Below, one piece after another: positions 55,374-64,000 of a DNA stretch of 64,000 nt. Origin of the DNA: Azospirillum oryzae (GTDB lineage: Bacteria > Pseudomonadota > Alphaproteobacteria > Azospirillales > Azospirillaceae); the NCBI RefSeq assembly GCF_008364795.1, contig NZ_VTTM01000007.1, forward strand, positions 248,001 to 312,000, written 5' to 3'. Both the position numbers and the translations under genes were made by a program. The notes beneath the pieces are model-generated. The model made no database searches, was not told the origin of the DNA, and saw only the letters and a program-made list of their open reading frames with translations. Every line of letters begins with the position of its first letter. Positions within the stretch are counted from its first letter, which is position 1.

Positions 55374-55970
55374 ATGAAGACTATTGTTCGCGCGGGTCTG
55401 GCTGCCATCCCGGCCGCCATCGTCGCTTTCGGTCTGTCGGCGGCCGCCAATGCCCAGGACGCGAGCCTGGTCGGCAAGGGCACCGAGTGGTGCAACCCGG
55501 TCATCGGCTGGGGCAACGTTGCCGCTCGTACCGGTGACGGCGGTTACGTCATCCATCAGGGCAGCTATCCGTGCCCGCCGGCCGCTGCCGCTCCGGCTCC
55601 GGCCGCCGTCGCTGCGGTCCAGAGCGAATATCTGGTGTTCTTCGACTGGGATAAGTCGAACATCACCCCGGCCGCCGATCGCGTGATCGGTGACGCGGTG
55701 TCGGCCATCCTGAAGAACGGTGGCGCCAAGATCAACGTCGTCGGCCACACCGATACCTCGGGGTCGCCGGCTTACAACCAGAAGCTGTCGGTGCGTCGTG
55801 CCGACGCGGTCAAGAAGGCCCTGGTCGCCAAGGGCATCCCGGCCGCCAACATCACGACCCAGGGCAAGGGCGAGAGCCAGCTGCTGGTTCAGACCGGCCC
55901 GAACGTCCGCGAGCCGTCCAACCGTCGTGCGCAGATCCTGCCGCGCCTGCTGAACGCTCCGTCGTCCTAA
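55374..55970 (+). CDS. OmpA-family outer-membrane/peptidoglycan-associated protein
   Basis: 198 residues: a signal peptide (about 1-25, cleavage after ANA), a short segment with two Cys (EWCNPVIGWG, SYPCPP), an Ala/Pro linker, then an OmpA C-terminal domain from about residue 85 (YLVFFDWDKSNITPAADRVI, VVGHTDTSGSPAYNQKLSVR, then RADAVKKALVAKG). The domain binds peptidoglycan. There is no beta-barrel, so it is a periplasmic or lipid-independent anchor. ATG 55374 has GGAAGGGAG upstream. Confidence 0.9.
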   Translation: MKTIVRAGLAAIPAAIVAFGLSAAANAQDASLVGKGTEWCNPVIGWGNVAARTGDGGYVIHQGSYPCPPAAAAPAPAAVAAVQSEYLVFFDWDKSNITPAADRVIGDAVSAILKNGGAKINVVGHTDTSGSPAYNQKLSVRRADAVKKALVAKGIPAANITTQGKGESQLLVQTGPNVREPSNRRAQILPRLLNAPSS

Positions 55971-56037
55971 AGGACGGTTGGCAGGGGGCCGTTCCGGGGG
56001 TATCGGACCGGCCATCCCGCCAGCGGGAGAAACCGCA

Positions 56038-56080
56038 GGAAAAAGGCCGCGCCGGGCTTCCCGGTCGCGGCCTTTTTCCG
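56038..56080. terminator. Rho-independent terminator after the OmpA-family gene
   Basis: A 14-bp stem GGAAAAAGGCCGCG with its complement CGCGGCCTTTTTCC and an inner CCGGG-CTT-CCCGG hairpin. The A and T runs on the two sides make it usable from either side. The convergent gene ends at 56109. Confidence 0.85.
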
Positions 56081-56108
56081 TTTCGGACTGCTGTCAGCCA
56101 GCGGTGTC

Positions 56109-56813
56109 TCAGCCCTTGATCTGGGCCGGGTCCTGTTCCGGCTCGCCGGCGGTCAGACGCAGCGGCAGCACGCCCGCCCACACCGGATGGTCCATATCCT
56201 CCGGATCGTCGCCGGGCGGGCCGGATCGCCGCTTGGCCGACGCCTCGGCGATGGGGAAGGCCAGCACGGATGTGGCCTTCAGCTCCTGCGCGTTGGGCGC
56301 CCGCACCTTGGCGCTGCGGCCGGGTTCGATCTTCTCCATCAGCGCGTCGAGCGCCGCACGCTTCTCCGCCTCCTCCGACACCAGCCGCGGCCGGCCGAAC
56401 AGCATGACCGAGCGGTAGTTGACGGAGTGATGGAAGGCCGAGCGCGCCAGCACCCACCCGTCGATCAGCGACAGCGTGATGCAGGCCTCGCCCCCCTCCT
56501 GCAGCCGCCGGATCATCCGGCTGGAGGAGGCGCCGTGGATCATCAGCTCGTCCCCCACCCGCCAGGGAACCGTCGGGATCACCATGGGGGAGGGGGCGCC
56601 ATGGCCCTTGATGGCGTCGTCGACGAAGCCGACGTGGCAGATCGGCGCCTCGTCGATGATGGAGTGGATCAGGGCGACGTCATGGTTGCCGCGGTCACCT
56701 AGCCGCACCGGACGGGTGCGCGGGGTCGGGGCCAAGGCGGCGGGGGAATCGGCCGTAGGGGGATCGGCCATAGGGGAATCGGCCATAGGGGAATCGGTGA
56801 GAAGGCTGGTCAT
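56109..56813 (-). CDS. PNPOx-like flavin-nucleotide-binding protein, MocR-linked
   Basis: A 234-residue split-barrel protein of the pyridoxamine 5-phosphate oxidase-related family: IIDEAPICHVGFVDD, PSPMVIPTVPWRVGDELMIH, GASSSRMIRRLQEGGEACIT and HHSVNYRSVMLFGRPRLVS. The first 30 residues are a low-complexity run of MADSP-type pentapeptides from 15-bp DNA repeats. ATG 56813 is the first start after the divergent promoter; the longer frame would cross it. The divergent MocR regulator (PdxR-like) suggests control by pyridoxal phosphate. Confidence 0.83.
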   Translation of the reverse strand: MTSLLTDSPMADSPMADPPTADSPAALAPTPRTRPVRLGDRGNHDVALIHSIIDEAPICHVGFVDDAIKGHGAPSPMVIPTVPWRVGDELMIHGASSSRMIRRLQEGGEACITLSLIDGWVLARSAFHHSVNYRSVMLFGRPRLVSEEAEKRAALDALMEKIEPGRSAKVRAPNAQELKATSVLAFPIAEASAKRRSGPPGDDPEDMDHPVWAGVLPLRLTAGEPEQDPAQIKG

Positions 56814-56934
56814 GGTCGTGCTCAAGGCCGGAACTGTTGCGATGGCCCAGAATGACCGGCAGAATGGTTCCTTCGAAAGGTCCGGAATGTCGATTCCATA
56901 GGGACCAATTCTCCACACTCCTGGAAGGCTCGCC

Positions 56935-58443
56935 ATGGCCCGCCCGGCGCGTCCGGTTCTGTCCAGCCTCGGGCCGGTGGCGCTCGACCGTGACGGAGCG
57001 GAGCCGCTGCACCGCCAGCTCTACCGCGCGCTGCGTCAGGCGGTGCTGGACGGCCGGCTGCGTCCGGGCGAGCGTCTGCCCCCCAGCCGGGCGCTCGCCA
57101 CCGAGTGGGGGCTGTCGCGCAACACGGTGGTCACCGCCTACGACACGCTGCTGGCGGAGGGCTATGTCAGCGGCCGGGTGGGGGCCGGCACCTTCGTCGC
57201 GCCTTCGCTTCCCGATGCGGCGCCCGGCGGCGTTCCGTCCCGTGACGAAGCCCGGCGCGGTGTCGGCCTGTCCGCCCGCGGCCGGGCGCTGGCGGAGGCG
57301 CCGGCCATCGCCCGCGACCGGGCCGGACGGCCCTTCGCCCTCGGCACACCGGACCTCGGCGCCTTTCCCGTCGAGTTGTGGGCGCAACTGCTCGGCCGTT
57401 GCTGGCGTCACGGCGGACGGACGCTGGCGACCGATCCGGACCCGCTCGGCTATGCTCCGTTGCGGGCGGAGATCGCCGCCTATCTGCGTGCGGTTCGCGC
57501 CGTGCGCTGCGAGGCGGAACAGGTCGTCATCGTCTCCGGCGCGCAGCAGGGCTTGGCGCTGATGGCGCAATTGCTTCTCGACCCCGGCGACGAGGCCTGG
57601 GTGGAGGAGCCCGGCTGGCCCGGCAACCGCGCCGCCCTGCTGGGGGCCGGGGCGCGGCTGGTCACGGTGCCGGTGGACGGCGAGGGCATCGACGTCGCCG
57701 CCGGCATGGCCAGTGGGGCCGGCGCCCGGCTGGCTCTGGTCACCCCCTCCCACCAGTTCCCCCTGGGTGTGACAATGAGCCTCGCGCGCCGCCTGCGCCT
57801 GCTCGACTGGGCAGCCGCGTGTGACGCCTGGATCGTCGAGGATGATTACGACAGCGAGTTCCGCTATGCCGGCCCGCCGCTGGCCGCCCTCCAGGGGTTG
57901 GACGGCGCCGGCCGCGTCATCTATGTCGGCAGCTTCAGCAAGGTGATGTTCCCGGCGCTGCGGCTGGGCTATGTCGTGGTGCCGCCCGATCTGGTGGAGC
58001 CGGTGCGCGCCGCCCGCCGCCATTTCGACGGCGGGACCAGCGTGGTGCCGCAGGCGGCGCTGCACCGCTTCCTGGCCGACGGCCATTTCGCCTCGCACCT
58101 GCGGGCGATGCGCTCCCTCTACGCCGCCAAGCGCACCGCCATCCTGGAGTCGATCACCAACGCCTTCGCCGGCTTCGCCAGCCCCGAGGCCGGGGAGGCC
58201 GGTATGCATGTCCTGCTCCGCCTGCCGTCCGACTGCCCCGACCATCTCCTGGCCGAACGCGCCGCCCGCATCGGCCTGACCACGCCATGCCTGTCCAGCT
58301 ACCACCGCGCCGCCGATCTGGCTGCCGGCACCGGGACCACCGGCAACGGCCTCCTCCTCGGCTTCGCCGCCCACGACCCGGCGACGCTCGACCGCGCCGT
58401 GCGCGATCTGGCGCGGCTGGCGGCCGATGTGGCAAACCGCTAA
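56935..58443 (+). CDS. MocR/PdxR-type GntR-aminotransferase transcriptional regulator
   Basis: 502 residues. The N-terminal GntR winged helix has YRALRQAVLDGRLRPGERLP then PSRALATEWGLSRNTVVTAY. A linker leads to a fold-type-I aminotransferase domain with SGAQQGLALMAQLLLDPGDE, VTPSHQFPLGVTMSLARRLR and the PLP lysine in VIYVGSFSKVMFPALRLGY (K at about 341). Such proteins sense PLP or amino-acid adducts. About 120 bp separate it from the divergent PNPOx-like gene, its likely target. It converges by a 4-bp overlap with the next gene. Confidence 0.9.
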   Translation: MARPARPVLSSLGPVALDRDGAEPLHRQLYRALRQAVLDGRLRPGERLPPSRALATEWGLSRNTVVTAYDTLLAEGYVSGRVGAGTFVAPSLPDAAPGGVPSRDEARRGVGLSARGRALAEAPAIARDRAGRPFALGTPDLGAFPVELWAQLLGRCWRHGGRTLATDPDPLGYAPLRAEIAAYLRAVRAVRCEAEQVVIVSGAQQGLALMAQLLLDPGDEAWVEEPGWPGNRAALLGAGARLVTVPVDGEGIDVAAGMASGAGARLALVTPSHQFPLGVTMSLARRLRLLDWAAACDAWIVEDDYDSEFRYAGPPLAALQGLDGAGRVIYVGSFSKVMFPALRLGYVVVPPDLVEPVRAARRHFDGGTSVVPQAALHRFLADGHFASHLRAMRSLYAAKRTAILESITNAFAGFASPEAGEAGMHVLLRLPSDCPDHLLAERAARIGLTTPCLSSYHRAADLAAGTGTTGNGLLLGFAAHDPATLDRAVRDLARLAADVANR

Positions 58444-59369
58444 ACCGTCTCCGCCACCCGCTCGACCGCCGGCACTTCCCAGGCCGGGTAGCGCAGGCTC
58501 AGCTGGTGCGGGCGGTCCCGCATGTCCAGCACCGGGCGCAGCACCGACGGGTCTGCGCGCATGGCGTCCTCGCCGGCCATGTGGACGATGCCCAGGCGGC
58601 GGTTGGGCAGGTAATACTCCACCAGTTCCCGCCGCTCCGGGTCGAAGCGCCAGGGTCCGATATAGTTGCACCATTCCGGCAGAAGCTCGACCGGCAGCCC
58701 GTCCAGATAGATCGCCCCCGCCATCGCCAACTGGTCGGAGGTGAACAGCCGGCCCTTGCGCAGCACCCGCTTCTGCCAGCGCTGGAACGCCTCCCAATGC
58801 GGCGCGTCGGACTTCAGCGCATAGGCGCCGGCATTCAGCGTCGGGCGGGTCGCCAGCGCCCGGCATTCCGCCGTGGTCAGCCCGGCGCGGCTGGAGTTCT
58901 TATAAAGGATCGACCGCACCCGCGCGAAGCGGCCGAACAGCCAGTCCAGCCGCAGCTCAGTCTCCGAAAAGCGGCCGAACTGGGCGACGATGGCGAAGCG
59001 GTTCAGCGCCGCCCCCCGCCGCAGCATCTCCACCGCCTCCCAATCCTGCACCCAGGCGTCGGCGTCGATCCAGATCACCGTGTCGTAGCCGGGGAAATAT
59101 GTCGGCAGGTGCAGCTTGGCGAGGTTGGCCTTCAAATGGATGCGGTTGCGCAGCTTGTGCGCGGGGATGCTGACCGGCCAGGGCGGCGTCACCACCGCGG
59201 CCCCCTGCGCCTTCAACTCCACGATCTGCCCGTCCGTCAGGCCCGCGTCGATCACGCCGATGGGGCAGTCGGCCGCCGGCTTCAACGCCCGCAGCGACGC
59301 GATCAGCTCGCGGATCAACGGATGATAGCGGCTGTCGCCGCCGGTGACGACGATGAAGGAGCCCAGCAT
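58440..59369 (-). CDS. Glycosyltransferase-like protein with DxD motif
   Basis: 309 residues, GT-A-like. FIVVTGGDSRYHPLIRELIA at the N-terminus, then TYFPGYDTVIWIDADAWVQD with the DxD sugar-nucleotide/metal motif near 105. RPTLNAGAYALKSDAPHWEA and FTSDQLAMAG are typical of GT8-like or DUF5672-type transferases. The acceptor is unknown. It overlaps the MocR stop by 4 bp in convergent orientation. It is not linked to the downstream trehalose genes, which run the opposite way. Confidence 0.72.
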   Translation of the reverse strand: MLGSFIVVTGGDSRYHPLIRELIASLRALKPAADCPIGVIDAGLTDGQIVELKAQGAAVVTPPWPVSIPAHKLRNRIHLKANLAKLHLPTYFPGYDTVIWIDADAWVQDWEAVEMLRRGAALNRFAIVAQFGRFSETELRLDWLFGRFARVRSILYKNSSRAGLTTAECRALATRPTLNAGAYALKSDAPHWEAFQRWQKRVLRKGRLFTSDQLAMAGAIYLDGLPVELLPEWCNYIGPWRFDPERRELVEYYLPNRRLGIVHMAGEDAMRADPSVLRPVLDMRDRPHQLSLRYPAWEVPAVERVAETV

Positions 59370-59661
59370 GATTTACCCGATACGCCATAGGCGTAAAGTT
59401 GTGCGTAGAGCCACCCTGCCTGGATAACCCTTCGGCGTCAATCGATGTCCCGTTCCGATTGCTGCGCTCTCGAACGGTTGAGCGGAAGCTCCCGCCGGTC
59501 CCTCTGAACGTGGTACGCCCCGATTCTCGCCGTCTTGCCTATCCGGAAGTCAGGGGTTGTCTGACGGGCCTTCGGGTGAAACCTTCGCCCCTGTGTCTTG
59601 TTTCCGTCCCGTGTTCCCGCGACACGTGTTCCGTCAAACGCTTCTCGAAAGTGCTCGACCC

Positions 59662-63012
<3,351 letters not shown>

Positions 63013-63094
63013 CCGGGCAAATCCGCGGCGGGAATGGTGTGACGAAACCGCCGCGGGTATGTTCACCTCCGGAGAAGGCGTTCCCTCCGTCTGC

Positions 63095-63180
63095 CGTCAT
63101 TCCCGCAAAGGCGGGAATCCAGGGCTCCCCAAAACGGGGTTTAGCGCGTAAGCCTGGATCCCCGCCTTCGCGGGGATGAC
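63095..63180. repeat. Dispersed palindromic repeat between treS and glgB
   Basis: The left arm CGTCATTCCCGCAAAGGCGG and following bases to 63122 pair with the right arm CTGGATCCCCGCCTTCGCGG to 63180. Each arm has its own hairpin, and a GCTCCCCAAAACGGGGTTTAGC hairpin lies between. This is the well-known family of intergenic repeats with CGTCATTCCCGC ends found in many proteobacteria. Confidence 0.85.
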
Positions 63181-63242
63181 GGGGATGGAACGGTTGTGGT
63201 CCACAAGACGTTGGGGCCTCCACGAAGAAGGGCACTTGGCCA

Positions 63243-64000
63243 ATGGCGAGCGACATGACGACGGACACCCGCAAGGATCAGGCGCAGACCGGCGTCTCCG
63301 AAAGCCGTAACAGCGCCACCGATCACCGGCCCGATCACCGGATGGAGGCCCTGCGCGCGGCGGCGGACGCCATCGCGCGGGCCGACCATGGCGATCCCTT
63401 CGCCGTGCTGGGCATGCAGCAGGAGGCCGCCGGCCGCCCGGTGGAGGTCCGCGCCTTCGTGCCCGGCGCCGAGCGGCTGTGGGTGATCGACAGCGCCACC
63501 GGCGAACCGGCGGGCGAGGCCGAGCGCATCCACCCGGACGGCTTCTACCTCGCGGTGATGCCCGACCGGACGGAGCGCTTCCGCTACCGCCTGCGCGCGC
63601 AATACCCGCTGGCGACCCAGGAGTTCGAGGATGCCTACCGTTTCGGCAACATGCTGGGCGAACTCGATGTCCATCTGCTGGCCGAAGGCACCCACCTGCG
63701 CACCTATGAGAAGCTTGGTGCCCATCCGCGCGAGGTCGACGGCGTCGCCGGTGTGTCCTTCGCCGTCTGGGCGCCCAGCGCGCGCAGCGTCAGCGTGGTC
63801 GGCGACTTCAACAACTGGGACGGCCGCCGCCTGCCGATGCGCCGGCGTGTCGAGGTCGGGGTGTGGGAGATCTTCGTTCCTGGCGCCCGTCCCGGCCAGC
63901 GCTACAAGTTCGAGATCCGGGGGCCCAACGGCAACCTGATGCCGGCCAAGGCCGACCCCTACGCCTTCCAGGCGGAGATGCGCCCGGCCACCGCCTCGGT
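63243..64000 (+). CDS. glgB: 1,4-alpha-glucan branching enzyme (3' partial)
   Basis: The first 252 codons of GlgB, open at the window end. After a variable N-terminus come AIARADHGDPFAVLGMQQEA (N1 CBM48 domain), FEDAYRFGNMLGELDVHLLA, LRTYEKLGAHPREVDGVAGV and SFAVWAPSARSVSVVGDFNN then WDGRRLPMRRR (second CBM48). The catalytic GH13 domain lies beyond the window. ATG 63243 is first in frame; 63255 and 63342 are alternatives. It branches glycogen or alpha-glucan made from maltose 1-phosphate or ADP-glucose, in line with treS upstream. Confidence 0.93.
   Translation, partial: MASDMTTDTRKDQAQTGVSESRNSATDHRPDHRMEALRAAADAIARADHGDPFAVLGMQQEAAGRPVEVRAFVPGAERLWVIDSATGEPAGEAERIHPDGFYLAVMPDRTERFRYRLRAQYPLATQEFEDAYRFGNMLGELDVHLLAEGTHLRTYEKLGAHPREVDGVAGVSFAVWAPSARSVSVVGDFNNWDGRRLPMRRRVEVGVWEIFVPGARPGQRYKFEIRGPNGNLMPAKADPYAFQAEMRPATAS

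Overview
The window is high-GC DNA from an alphaproteobacterium, most likely Azospirillum or a close relative in the Rhodospirillales/Azospirillaceae. This is inferred from the large NAD-type glutamate dehydrogenase, the NAD-linked FdsGBA-FdhD-FdsD formate dehydrogenase, the UrtABCDE urea transporter, alphaproteobacterial L13/S9 proteins and an RPA-type replication initiator with ParAB. No tRNA, rRNA or CRISPR array was found. Genes are dense, mostly in short operons with 4-bp stop/start overlaps.

Layout. 1-4.7 kb: NAD-glutamate dehydrogenase, 5' end missing. 4.9-8.7 kb (minus): a GT9 glycosyltransferase and a TPR/SPINDLY-type O-linked glycosyltransferase. 8.7-14.05 kb: replication and partition locus, with two probable accessory replication genes (minus), an iteron-bearing origin, repA, parA (with an XRE head) and parB. 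14.2-15.7 kb: scarred remnants of IS5- and IS630-type insertion sequences around a DUF1801 gene. 15.8-23.6 kb: a dipeptide-type solute-binding protein, a protein ending in nine cysteine-containing nonapeptide repeats, and two divergent hybrid histidine kinases. 23.6-26.5 kb: a strikingly AT-rich island with a two-gene AAA ATPase + HNH nuclease operon, a probable Septu-like anti-phage module. 26.6-36.9 kb: an HTH protein, SMP-30 lactonase, LysR regulator, the formate dehydrogenase operon, a methyltransferase and a VOC protein. 36.9-44.5 kb: L,D-transpeptidase and urtABCDE. 44.5-52.2 kb: small envelope, redox and detoxification genes. 52.2-56 kb: rplM-rpsI, argC, a gamma-carbonic-anhydrase-like protein and an OmpA-family protein. 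56.1-59.4 kb: a PNPOx-like protein divergent from a MocR regulator, then a glycosyltransferase. 59.6-64 kb: trehalose synthase-maltokinase fusion followed by glgB, cut by the window end.

How it fits together. A plasmid-type replication and partition system sits on the same molecule as ribosomal protein genes and argC, so the replicon is best read as a chromid or secondary chromosome rather than a dispensable plasmid. The metabolic content (formate oxidation, urea uptake, glutamate catabolism, trehalose/glycogen storage) suits a versatile soil or rhizosphere bacterium. The most novel-looking items are the AT-rich AAA-HNH module, the cysteine nonapeptide-repeat protein, and the origin, whose direct iterons are spaced by multiples of 11 bp.
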